From Methanobacteriota archaeon (lineage in GTDB: Archaea; Methanobacteriota; Methanobacteria; Methanobacteriales; Methanobacteriaceae), in the NCBI GenBank assembly GCA_023440975.1, contig JAEZRD010000036.1, forward strand, positions 1 to 53,522: a stretch of DNA of 53,522 bases, given 5' to 3'. Position 1 is the first letter of the stretch. Each line of letters begins with the position of its first letter. Position numbers and translations under genes: made by a program. The notes beneath the pieces are model-generated. The model saw nothing but the letters and a program-made list of their open reading frames with translations. It was not told the DNA's origin and did no database searches. This document shows positions 45,967 through 53,522 of this stretch, in pieces.

Positions 45967-46036
45967 ATGGGAGGGTTAAATTTTTTTTTATTAAAAAATA
46001 TATTATATCATACCAAACCGATAGTAACCCTCCCAT
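45967..46036. other. 12-pair GC-rich hairpin in the HEPN-HerA module
   Basis: ATGGGAGGGTTA (45967-45978) and TAACCCTCCCAT (46025-46036) are perfect complements with a 46-base spacer that can itself form a T6-A6 stem. A T6 tract follows at 46051-46056. G+C in the arms is high for this genome. It could be a terminator or attenuator between the first gene and the HEPN gene, or a small structured RNA. Confidence 0.6.
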
Positions 46037-46166
46037 TACTAACCCACTAATTTTTTAAGAATTATTATTAGATTTAAACCTACTTTTTTTTAACTATAAT
46101 AATTCAATTAAATATATATTAAAGTTTTTAAATATTATAAACAGTTAATATTTTATGGTATTTCTT

Positions 46167-47465
46167 ATGGTTGATTATTGTTTTACTTTCCTAAAAGATA
46201 AGTATCCTGAAATTGAAAAGATGGCGAAGGAGCTTGAATTCAATTTATATAATGAGAATAGTATGAGTGTACTGTCTATGGGAGGATCTATAGCTGAAAA
46301 TATACTCACTAAAGTTTGTGAGTTTGAAAATGTTCCTGACGAGGATACTCCAACTCAGGAAGCACGTATTGATCTTTTAAATCAGAAAGGTGTTTTATCT
46401 GATAGATTAGCTAGAGATTTTCATGATATTCGTCGTTTTAGAAATATGGTACTTCACAGAGCTTATGAAGGCGATATAGATGAAGCATTTAAAGTTCATC
46501 ATATAATTTATAATATTATAGAATGGTTTTATAAGAAATATGAAGATCCTGACTATGAAATACCTGCATATGGTGCAATGCTTTATGAAGATAAAAAATA
46601 TATTCAAAAATTATATGAAGAAGCATTAGCAGGTGATGAATCCATTGTTCCTCCAGTTTTATGTCCTAACTGTGGACATGAAGTAGATGGTAATAGTAGG
46701 TATTGTGCTGAATGTGGAGAGCGTTTAGTTGATTTGGACATTAATAAGAAAGTTAAAGTTAGATTAGAGGATTTTCCAATCACTGAAGATTTATATTCTG
46801 ATCCTGAGGAAAAATATAAACTTCAAAGGGAGATTGAAACTAAAAACACTCGATTATTAGATTATGAAATGCGTAGAAAAGAACAAATTAATGATTTAAA
46901 AGCTAAACATAAAAATGAATCTGACGAATTACATAATGCATTATATGATGTCGGTTTAGAATTAGCTAAAAAACGTAAATTAGTAACTAAACTTGAAAAT
47001 AAATCTCCAAAAACTTCTGAAGATGAAGAAGAATTAAAAGAAGCTCGGGAACAAGTTGACTACTATGAAAATGAGCAAAATATTATACGTAAACGTCAAA
47101 AATTATTAGAAGACAAGCAACCAAGTGAAATGCAAGAATTAATAGAAAGTTTAGACTTTGAACGTGAAACAATAGATCAAATTAATTATCGTGAACAAGA
47201 ACGTACATTACAAGTTATTGCATTAGAAAAACAAAGGTTACGAAAACGTCAAAAGGAAATTGAGAACAATTATGTTCCAGAAAGATATATTAAATGTCCA
47301 TTTTGTGGTGAAAAAAATACAATGGATACAGTTTATTGTATTAGATGTGGAAGACAAATTAAAGGTGAAATCAAATCCCATCCAATTGTTTACTGCACTC
47401 AATGTGGAGCATTATTAGATAATGGTTATGATTATTGTATTCACTGTGGAAGTTGGATGCATTAA
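46167..47465 (+). CDS. HEPN-like, coiled-coil, triple zinc-ribbon protein
   Basis: From ATG 46167 the protein has 432 residues. Residues 1-130 form a DUF4145/HEPN-like helical domain with the family motif RNMVLH (R92, H97), the R-x4-H of HEPN ribonucleases. Zinc ribbon 1 is at 166-183 (CPNC and CAEC). A long basic/acidic coiled coil runs from about 200 to 365. Zinc ribbons 2 and 3 follow at 377-394 (CPFC, CIRC) and 410-427 (CTQC, CIHC). HEPN domains often cut RNA in toxins and defence systems; zinc ribbons bind nucleic acid or partners. A longer start at 46155 is possible, but its ATG is only about 18 bases from the TATA-like box (46133-46141). Confidence 0.82.
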   Translation: MVDYCFTFLKDKYPEIEKMAKELEFNLYNENSMSVLSMGGSIAENILTKVCEFENVPDEDTPTQEARIDLLNQKGVLSDRLARDFHDIRRFRNMVLHRAYEGDIDEAFKVHHIIYNIIEWFYKKYEDPDYEIPAYGAMLYEDKKYIQKLYEEALAGDESIVPPVLCPNCGHEVDGNSRYCAECGERLVDLDINKKVKVRLEDFPITEDLYSDPEEKYKLQREIETKNTRLLDYEMRRKEQINDLKAKHKNESDELHNALYDVGLELAKKRKLVTKLENKSPKTSEDEEELKEAREQVDYYENEQNIIRKRQKLLEDKQPSEMQELIESLDFERETIDQINYREQERTLQVIALEKQRLRKRQKEIENNYVPERYIKCPFCGEKNTMDTVYCIRCGRQIKGEIKSHPIVYCTQCGALLDNGYDYCIHCGSWMH

Positions 47466-47488
47466 AATTTTTTTTTATGGTGTGAATT

Positions 47489-48610
47489 ATGGTTCAAAAT
47501 TTAGAATATTTAAACTTCGTAGATAGTTTTAATCTAATCAAGGAATATAAAAAAGTCCATCAAGAATTTTATGAAGATTATTTAAATATTATTGAATCAT
47601 TTGATGAAGATATGTCTGAAAAAGTGGATAATGCTTTTGAAAATAATGATTTATCAACTATCAGATCTGTTCATGATGAATTAGAAGAAAAATTAGATAC
47701 TTTAATAAGTTTTTTAGAGGAATATTCTGCAAAAATAGAAAGTCAAGATGAAAACTTATTAGAAGAAGTAAATAATATTTTAGAAAATTTTGATTTTAAA
47801 CTCCATAATCATGAACCTAATCCTTATTATACATTTATTGCTGATGTTTTACTTTTAATGGATGTTTATGAATCTTCAATTGACTTAATATCCTATAGTG
47901 AATATAATTTATTTTCACAAATAATTGGAATGGTTATTATAAATGAAAATATTGAATCTAAATCTGATAAATTAATTGATCTTTATGATAATTTATTAAA
48001 TATTTTATCTAACTTTTTAGATGAAATGAATTCTATTTATAATAAAATTTATGATATTATTGATGAAAATAGTAATAATATTTTATCTATTACTATAGAA
48101 TCTAATCATATAATTAGTTTTTTTGAAAATGCTCAAGATAGTATTGAAGAATATTTCTTATCTATAGATAAAATGATTTCTGATATGCCTAAATTTGATG
48201 CTGAGAAACATTCTGGATTAGATTTAGATTATGTTTTAATTAAAGATGATGTTATTCGTGATTTTATTTTAAGAAATGATGAATGGGTTTTCGATTATAA
48301 TGAATTCCTTTATGAATTAGAAGATTTCTTAACAGATTATAGTCCGGGTTACATTGATGAAAATGTAGGGGAAGATTTTATTCCTACAATAATTAATTGG
48401 GTAATTAAGATTGATGAGTGTGTTATTGATTACTCCAAAAAGGTTCGTGATTATAAATCTAATATGAGTAATTTTTATGAGGTTAAACTTAAGGAACCTG
48501 ATTCTGATTTAGAGGGATATGTTAGTTTAAATGAACACTTCATTGAAATTGATGATTTAATTGAAGATATTTATGAAGTTGAACCATTTTTTAAAGATTC
48601 CTTAAGATAA
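47489..48610 (+). CDS. Acidic helical protein, second distant paralogue
   Basis: I do not recognise this 373-residue protein. It is acidic, helical and without a membrane segment. It is related to the protein at 44829 in its N-terminal third (EYKKVHQEFYEDY, NNILENFDFKLH). The two flank the HEPN-like gene, so they may be two subunits or a duplicated partner. GGTGTG lies before the ATG. Its stop overlaps the end of the convergent NurA-like gene by 9 bases. Confidence 0.85.
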   Translation: MVQNLEYLNFVDSFNLIKEYKKVHQEFYEDYLNIIESFDEDMSEKVDNAFENNDLSTIRSVHDELEEKLDTLISFLEEYSAKIESQDENLLEEVNNILENFDFKLHNHEPNPYYTFIADVLLLMDVYESSIDLISYSEYNLFSQIIGMVIINENIESKSDKLIDLYDNLLNILSNFLDEMNSIYNKIYDIIDENSNNILSITIESNHIISFFENAQDSIEEYFLSIDKMISDMPKFDAEKHSGLDLDYVLIKDDVIRDFILRNDEWVFDYNEFLYELEDFLTDYSPGYIDENVGEDFIPTIINWVIKIDECVIDYSKKVRDYKSNMSNFYEVKLKEPDSDLEGYVSLNEHFIEIDDLIEDIYEVEPFFKDSLR

Positions 48611-49921
48611 ACTATTTTCCGTATGATGTTTGAGTATATTGCTACTAACTGATTGTGATATGCTTACATTTTGATTTATTAAACTTATTGGTAAGAGTGC
48701 ATTATCGAATCGATCATTTTTTAATTTATCTAAATTGTTTAATATTACATCTAAATTTTTGAAATTTTTATTTGTTGGGTTTCCTATTCTGAAACTTGAA
48801 GGTAAGTTTAAGACAAATACTTTACTTGATGGTGTTTTGTAAATGATTTTGTTACTGTAATATGTTGTGCTTCCATATGGTTGGTTGATGTTTTCTTCAC
48901 CAAATATAATATATTTGTAAATGTATTCATTATCGGGTATGATGTATGTTCCAGGTTCTAAAATTTGACTTACTTCATGTGCATGGTCTGCAAACTCTCC
49001 ACCTTTTTCAACTCCAACTAAGAATAAATCATATTTTCTTTCAAGAAAATATATGAGTTCACGCATAGGTTTGCTCATATTACTTGTTACTCCAAAGAAT
49101 GCTAAGGGTCCATCTTTTATGAATAATGATTCTTTCAATATGTCAGGAGCACAATTAACTAAAATATGAATATAATGAATAATTAAAAATTGTTCAAGTG
49201 TATTCATTAAATAAGAACTAATTCCTTTTGCCATATTATCATTTATCAATTCATGAAATCTGAAAACATCAGTTAAATATATTTTTTCATGACAATTAGA
49301 ACATTTGAAAGTATAATTTTTCATACTGTGTTTGTAAAGTAATACAGGTTTACCACATTCTGGGCAAGTACTTAAAAGATAATTCATTTTTCCAGGTTTT
49401 TTATATTCACGGAAAATAAACCAAGATAATGTTTCCATTAATGTTTTTTGAATCTTAGTTTTCATGAAATGAGTATAAAGATAATAACGTATACTATTTT
49501 TAAGATTTTTCTGAGATTTGCTCTTAATATTTTTAGTTGGAATGCTGAAATTGTATGCATCAATATTATGTAATTTACCTATATCCATTTTCCCAATGAA
49601 CTCTTTATCCTCTAATTTAAAGAGATCATTTAATTGGAAATAGTTTACTCCGTAACGATAAAATGCTATAGTGCTTGAAGGGAATTCTTTCCCAATCATT
49701 ACTTCATTATATCCTCCATCAAAAGCTAGAACTTTACGAATTGGATTTTCATCTATTTTTTTGGCATGATAGATTTGCATGTGTTCTTTTAACTCTTCTG
49801 TTGCATGTGAAGGATAGTAACAGTCTTTCAAGAATTCTTTAACTTCTTGATCTAAGACTAATGGTGTTTGAGAAGATAAACTTGCATATTCTGCAGGTCT
49901 TGCTCCTTCTGAATAACTCAT
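48602..49921 (-). CDS. nurA: NurA-like nuclease with a zinc-ribbon insert
   Basis: The 439-residue protein has the NurA pattern: KVLAFDGGYNE (D68), FIKDGPLAFFG (D270), FLVGVEKGG (K306), and a C-terminal segment NALLPISLINQNVSIS. NurA is the 5'-to-3' nuclease that works with HerA on DNA ends. A zinc ribbon, CPEC (C186, C189) and CSNC (C207, C210), interrupts the middle, which ordinary NurA lacks as far as I recall. The ribosome binding site GGAGGT overlaps the HerA stop, so the two are translationally coupled. The NurA assignment rests on motifs, with moderate certainty. Confidence 0.72.
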   Translation of the reverse strand: MSYSEGARPAEYASLSSQTPLVLDQEVKEFLKDCYYPSHATEELKEHMQIYHAKKIDENPIRKVLAFDGGYNEVMIGKEFPSSTIAFYRYGVNYFQLNDLFKLEDKEFIGKMDIGKLHNIDAYNFSIPTKNIKSKSQKNLKNSIRYYLYTHFMKTKIQKTLMETLSWFIFREYKKPGKMNYLLSTCPECGKPVLLYKHSMKNYTFKCSNCHEKIYLTDVFRFHELINDNMAKGISSYLMNTLEQFLIIHYIHILVNCAPDILKESLFIKDGPLAFFGVTSNMSKPMRELIYFLERKYDLFLVGVEKGGEFADHAHEVSQILEPGTYIIPDNEYIYKYIIFGEENINQPYGSTTYYSNKIIYKTPSSKVFVLNLPSSFRIGNPTNKNFKNLDVILNNLDKLKNDRFDNALLPISLINQNVSISQSVSSNILKHHTENSLS

Positions 49922-49923
49922 AA

Positions 49924-51864
49924 TTAATTACCTCCGAATTTATCTATTTGAACGGGCACTACAAAAGGATTGGAATAAGTTTTCATCCGTACAAATCCTT
50001 TATCTTGTGGTGCGAATCGTCTTAAAGTATCAAGGAAATCCTCAAAATCATAGAATTTCCGTAATTCATTTAATTCTTCTGTATTGTTCAAGTGGGATAT
50101 AAACCAGTTTTGAGTGTTTTTAAGTATATTACTACTTATACTGCTTACTTCTTGTGTTGCATATACTAATCCTAAATTTAATTTTGCTCCTTCCTTAGCT
50201 ATACGGTTGTATATTTGATTAAGGTTAGAATCGTCGTGTTTTGGGAATAAGTTATGTGCTTCTTCAAAGTAGAATTGGATTGTGTTATTTTCTTGATTTT
50301 GGATGAAATTTTCAATACTATTTTGGAAGATATGTTTACAGATTCTTTCACTGTAATCACTTTGAACTTCTTCATTTCCTTGTGAAAGGTCAACTATGAC
50401 TATTTTTCCTTCACGTAAGAATCTGATTATTTCTTTTTTGTAATTATCTGTTGTTGTTGTGTGATAATTACTTAGGACTTCTAGATTTTTGTATCCTCTT
50501 AATGTTTCACTTTTACTATTTTTTTTACTGCGTGTGAGTAGGATTAGTAAGTTTTCTAAGTCTTTATCAATCCATGTTTTGTTTTCATGTAATATGGAAT
50601 AATCTCTTAAGTAGGGTATTTCATCATGGTGTTGCCAGATGCTTGTGAAGAATTCTACTGCATCTTCGTAACTTATTCCATCATTTGGGTTTATGCCTAC
50701 ATTTGGATCATCTGATATGCGGTTGCTTACTTGGAATTTTAGTTTATCTGGGTTACCATACTTGTCTGTAGGTACTTCAAATCCTGCTAAGTATAAGCAA
50801 CATAAATATGCTGCTTCTTTTCTTTTGAATCTTCTGTATTTGCTAAAGTAGATTTCTCTTTCTTCTTTGCTTACTTCTTTTCCTTCAGGTTCTTCGGGTT
50901 TTTTTAATTCTATACTTACAAAATCTTCCATGTATCCAGGTAAGCTTGTTTGCCCTAGTTTGGCTTTTATTATTTGGAATCCTTCTTTAATGTCATGGTA
51001 AAAGTTTGCTTTTAATGTTTTGAAACCTTTTTTTTCGAGTACGCTGTATCTTACTACTTTTTCAGGATCTAATATTTCGTATATTGCTGTTCCTTCGTCT
51101 TGTTGGTTGCTGTTTGCGTATTCTCCATTTATATCAAATATTATTTGTCCTATTGGGTTTTCTTTAGTGTTTAAATTGTCTGTTAATTGTATTATCTGTT
51201 TTAGTGTGTTTGATTTTCCTGTTCTGGTCATTCCGAATATTGCGGTTCTTTTTCCTATGAAGTCTTCGCTTGATACATAAACGTTTACTTTGTTGTTTTT
51301 GAATCCGCAGCTACTACTGTATTTTACTTTTCCTATGCTTACTGGGTGAGTGTGTACTTCTTTTTCACAGACTCCTAAGTTTACTATTGCTTCTAATGCT
51401 TTTCCTTTTGGTTTGTAAATTGTGTAGTTACTTGGACTGTAGAAGTTGTCTATATCTGATCCGAAGTATACATCTCCATCTTCTGTTTTGTGGAATGATC
51501 CTAGTACATTACATTCTAATCCGCTGAAACTGAAGGCGTATCTTGTTAGGGGATCCATTTTTTCTTTTTCACTTGTGTTCGGTTCTTTGTAATATTCTAT
51601 TAGTGTGCTGAATATTTCTTCTTGATTTGGTAAGTGGACTTGTCCCATTGCTCGAAGTAGTATTGCTTCTGGGTATTCTTTGTGTTCATTATCGTAATAT
51701 GCGAGTAGGAATGTTCCTTTTGGTATGCCTTTTACTTTGGCTTTTCTTTCATCGCCTATTAGTATGCAAGCTTTCGTGTAGTCTAGGTAAAATGGTTTTC
51801 CTACCATTTCTTCTTCGTCTAATGCAAATATATCATTTTTGTTAAGTTTGAAATTTTCTTTCAT
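49924..51864 (-). CDS. herA: HerA-type DNA-translocating ATPase (DUF87)
   Basis: The 646-residue protein has an N-terminal beta-barrel region (about 1-190) and the HerA/FtsK-like ATPase core: Walker A GMTRTGKSNT (211-220), IIFDINGEYAN, Walker B FYFEEAHNLF (531-540), and GLVYATQEVSSI (565-576). Between about 300 and 450 it has a long insert. HerA forms hexamers that push DNA for NurA. The length exceeds the usual 500-residue housekeeping HerA. GGGAGTG precedes the ATG. The shared 28-base promoter element lies upstream at 52009-52052. Confidence 0.87.
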   Translation of the reverse strand: MKENFKLNKNDIFALDEEEMVGKPFYLDYTKACILIGDERKAKVKGIPKGTFLLAYYDNEHKEYPEAILLRAMGQVHLPNQEEIFSTLIEYYKEPNTSEKEKMDPLTRYAFSFSGLECNVLGSFHKTEDGDVYFGSDIDNFYSPSNYTIYKPKGKALEAIVNLGVCEKEVHTHPVSIGKVKYSSSCGFKNNKVNVYVSSEDFIGKRTAIFGMTRTGKSNTLKQIIQLTDNLNTKENPIGQIIFDINGEYANSNQQDEGTAIYEILDPEKVVRYSVLEKKGFKTLKANFYHDIKEGFQIIKAKLGQTSLPGYMEDFVSIELKKPEEPEGKEVSKEEREIYFSKYRRFKRKEAAYLCCLYLAGFEVPTDKYGNPDKLKFQVSNRISDDPNVGINPNDGISYEDAVEFFTSIWQHHDEIPYLRDYSILHENKTWIDKDLENLLILLTRSKKNSKSETLRGYKNLEVLSNYHTTTTDNYKKEIIRFLREGKIVIVDLSQGNEEVQSDYSERICKHIFQNSIENFIQNQENNTIQFYFEEAHNLFPKHDDSNLNQIYNRIAKEGAKLNLGLVYATQEVSSISSNILKNTQNWFISHLNNTEELNELRKFYDFEDFLDTLRRFAPQDKGFVRMKTYSNPFVVPVQIDKFGGN

Positions 51865-52529
51865 CTACAAGCACTCCCTCTTGTTGATTCAAGTTTACTT
51901 TTTTTAAATTTGTGAATCTTTTTTTGGATAAAATTTAACTCTTTTATATGTTGTGTTAAAAATTTTTTAATTTGGTTTGTGAGTTAAGTTATAAAAATAG
52001 TATATATAGTATATAATATAGGTATTATCCAAGAGCGTGTGAAAAGTAATATTTTGTTCGTATTTAAATTAACTATGTCTATTTTTTAAAAAATTTAATA
52101 AGTTATTTAAAGGATAATTATTAAAATAAGTTCTAATTTCAATTATTCTGGTATGAAACTTGTTTATTATTAATTAATTTACTCATAACTTACTTTAATT
52201 TAAATATTTTATTAATATTTTAATAAATATTCTTATATTAAATTTTAATGTAGTTTTAATAATTAATATTAATTTTTAATAGTGAATAATCTTTATTTAT
52301 TTTTTGAAAATTTGTTTTTAAAGTTTCAAAAAATTTTTTAAAAGTAATAAAAATTCGTATTTTTTCAGAATTGAACATAATAATAAATAATAATTAAATA
52401 ATTTTTTTTAGTATTTTATTACTTTAATTAGTTGATAAATTTTTTATGGGTTTTGATTAAATTTATATACTTAATCAAACATAATTTAATTTTTAATAAG
52501 TAATGTATTTATTTTTAAATTTAGACTAT
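51865..52529. other. Long AT-rich intergenic region with HerA and tRNA promoters
   Basis: No gene is seen in 665 bases. It holds the HerA promoter element (52009-52052) and, before the tRNA, a TATA box ATTTATATAC (52461-52470). Between 52060 and 52455 the DNA is almost all A and T. A leader of about 120 bases precedes HerA. Confidence 0.6.
52009..52052 (-). promoter_or_regulatory. Promoter element of the right operon (HerA-NurA) in the module
   Basis: On the minus strand this is the second copy of the 28-base element, followed by 8 bases and TTATATAC. It differs from the copy at 44717 only at two positions (CACAC in place of CAAAT in the middle). Transcription would start near 51986. It points inward at the copy that drives the left operon. 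Confidence 0.75.
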
Positions 52530-52604
52530 GGGCCTGTAGCTCAGTCTGGCCAGAGCGCTTGGCTCTTAACCTTGTTGTCGCGGGTTCAATTCCCGTCAGG
52601 CCCG
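52530..52604 (+). tRNA. tRNA-Lys (CTT) with two U-U mismatches in the anticodon stem
   Basis: A 75-base cloverleaf: acceptor GGGCCTG (52530-52536) pairs with CAGGCCC (52597-52603), discriminator G, no encoded CCA. The D stem is GCTC/GAGC and the T arm is GCGGG-TTCAATT-CCCGT. The anticodon loop CTCTTAA (52563-52569) gives CTT for Lys AAG codons. The anticodon stem CTTGG/CCTTG has C-G, two U-U, G-C, G-C; an ordinary form would end CCAAG. Confidence 0.88.
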
Positions 52605-52991
52605 TTTAGTTTTTATTTATTTGCAACTTTAACTTAATTTTAGAATTTAGATTATTTTAACTGATTATATGATTTTTATTTTAAAGAAAAATTACTTGTC
52701 CTTATTAAATTTAAGAATATTTGAGGGTAACACTTATAAATGATTATAACTAAATATTAATTATCGTTGTAATAGTGACTTTTTTTAACTATTATTTTTT
52801 TATTATACAAATTAATTCAATTAATTTAGATAATAAATTACTAAATGATTTTTTTTAACAATAAATACTTGTTAACATGTTAAATCATTAAAGTAATTTT
52901 TTTAACGATACAAAAAAAATTTTACTCTTTATTGGGATTGTATAATCCCTTGGATGTGGCCTAAAATGGCTGAACTAGAGGTGTATTAAAA
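52605..52991. other. Leader region of rpl15e with palindromes
   Basis: No gene is seen in 387 bases. It contains nested inverted repeats: AATGATTT (52844-52851) with AAATCATT (52882-52889), and the perfect palindrome TTAACATGTTAA (52872-52883). A hairpin GGGATT-GTAT-AATCCC (52934-52949) lies 43 bases before the rpl15e start, probably in the mRNA leader. GAGGTG (52978-52983) is the ribosome binding site. Confidence 0.55.
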
Positions 52992-53522
52992 ATGATGTAT
53001 AAATATATTCAAGAAGCATGGAGAAATCCATCTGAATCTTATGTAAGAGAACTTATGTGGCAACGTGCTCCTGTATGGAGAAGACAAAAAGTTGTTCAAA
53101 GAATCGACAGACCAACACGTATTGATCGTGCAAGAAATTTAGGATACAAAGCTAAAAAAGGTTATATTGTAGTACGTACTCGTGTAAGAAGAGGTACTCG
53201 TAGAAAAACTCGTTTCACCGCAGGTCGTAAACCAAAAAGAATGGGTGTAAACAAAATCACTACAGCTAAAAGTATTCAAAGAATCGCTGAAGAACGTGTA
53301 AGTAAAAAATATCCAAACCTTGAAGTATTAAACAGTTACTGGGTATGGTCTGATGGAAAATACAAATTCTTCGAAGTAATCTTAGTTGACCCACAAAGTC
53401 CTACTATTAAAAACGATCCAAAAATTAATTGGATTTGTGAACCTCAACACAGAAACCGAGCACTTAGAGGATTAACCAGTGCTGGTAAAAAAGGTAGAGG
53501 AATTGCTCATAAAGGTAAAGGC
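52992..53522 (+). CDS. rpl15e: 50S ribosomal protein L15e (C-terminal end cut by the window)
   Basis: The gene runs off the right edge after 177 codons; the family is about 190-200 residues, so little is missing. It opens MMYKYIQEAWRNPSESYVRE and contains VVRTRVRRGTRRKTRFTAGR and WICEPQHRNRALRGLTSAGK, the L15e signature. It is highly basic and uses preferred codons. The first ATG (52992) and the second (52995) are both possible; GAGGTG lies 8 bases upstream. L15e is specific to archaea and eukaryotes. Confidence 0.96.
   Translation, partial: MMYKYIQEAWRNPSESYVRELMWQRAPVWRRQKVVQRIDRPTRIDRARNLGYKAKKGYIVVRTRVRRGTRRKTRFTAGRKPKRMGVNKITTAKSIQRIAEERVSKKYPNLEVLNSYWVWSDGKYKFFEVILVDPQSPTIKNDPKINWICEPQHRNRALRGLTSAGKKGRGIAHKGKG

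Noticed and set aside
49924..51864. HerA and NurA as only the housekeeping repair pair
   Set aside because: Not excluded, but Mre11 and Rad50 are not adjacent, HerA is longer than usual, NurA has an insert, and a shared promoter links them to the HEPN operon.
44717..52052. The two inverted 28-base copies as terminal repeats of a mobile element
   Set aside because: No transposase, integrase or target-site duplication is seen, and each copy has a TATA box at the same spacing, which fits promoters.
52966..52997. K-turn or C/D box (CTGA and ATGATG) at the rpl15e start
   Set aside because: The boxes are in the wrong order for a C/D RNA and the ATGATG is the start codon pair; no paired stem supports a K-turn.
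1..53522. CRISPR array
   Set aside because: No regularly spaced direct repeats were found; repeats seen are single hairpins or gene duplicates.

Overview
The window is a piece of archaeal chromosome from a methanogen of the order Methanobacteriales, most likely the gut genus Methanosphaera. The DNA is very AT-rich. Its markers include AtwA (the methyl-coenzyme M reductase activation ATPase), CofH (coenzyme F420 biosynthesis), cyclic 2,3-diphosphoglycerate synthetase, an AqpM-type aquaporin, an archaeal clamp loader (RfcS/RfcL), archaeal AspRS and NadM, and ribosomal protein L15e. Promoters are archaeal (TATA boxes), ribosome binding sites are GGTGA or GGAGG, TTG and GTG starts are common, and T-tracts or AT hairpins end transcripts. 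The genus call is inference from gene content, not a database match.

Layout. 0-9.7 kb: start of a secreted adhesin-like protein, a TMEM175-like membrane protein, a polyphosphate pair (ppx-ppk), tetrapyrrole genes (hemL, cbiC), a BaiN/HI0933-type flavoprotein, and an SNF-family sodium symporter. 9.7-19.4 kb: aspS, hisD, a UPF0058 protein, cpgS followed by a degenerate histidine kinase, a TetR regulator with a YhgE/Pip-like membrane protein, moaE, a tiny membrane peptide gene and nadM. 19.5-27 kb: cofH, atwA, a universal stress protein and two tandem PAS histidine kinases, one of them frameshifted. 27-33.6 kb: a DUF2193-like protein with aqpM, then four tandem rubredoxin genes and a ferritin (an oxidative-stress and iron cluster), aroD, a signal-peptidase-like protein and htpX. 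33.8-44.7 kb: another histidine kinase, rfcS-rfcL, aroE, hisS-hisI, a PIN/KH ATPase and a TIM-barrel protein. 52.5 kb to the end: a tRNA-Lys and rpl15e.

The most unusual part is 44.7-52.05 kb. Two operons run toward each other and overlap by 9 bases at their stops. The left one encodes two distantly related acidic helical proteins flanking a HEPN-like, coiled-coil, triple zinc-ribbon protein. The right one encodes a HerA-type DNA-pumping ATPase and a NurA-like nuclease carrying a zinc-ribbon insert. Each operon is driven by the same 28-base promoter element (26 of 28 bases identical), set exactly 8 bases upstream of an identical TTATATAC box and pointing inward. The sequence shows this shared promoter directly. 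That the five proteins form one nucleic-acid-targeting, possibly antiviral or repair, system is inference.

Other notable items: a TetR operator lying between the TATA box and a probably leaderless start, a histidine kinase whose phospho-acceptor His is Gln, a 1-base frameshift in a PAS kinase, a tRNA-Lys with two U-U mismatches in its anticodon stem, an EF-hand-like loop in HtpX, near-identical tracts among the rubredoxin genes, and a Lys in place of the usual Asn sodium ligand in the SNF transporter.
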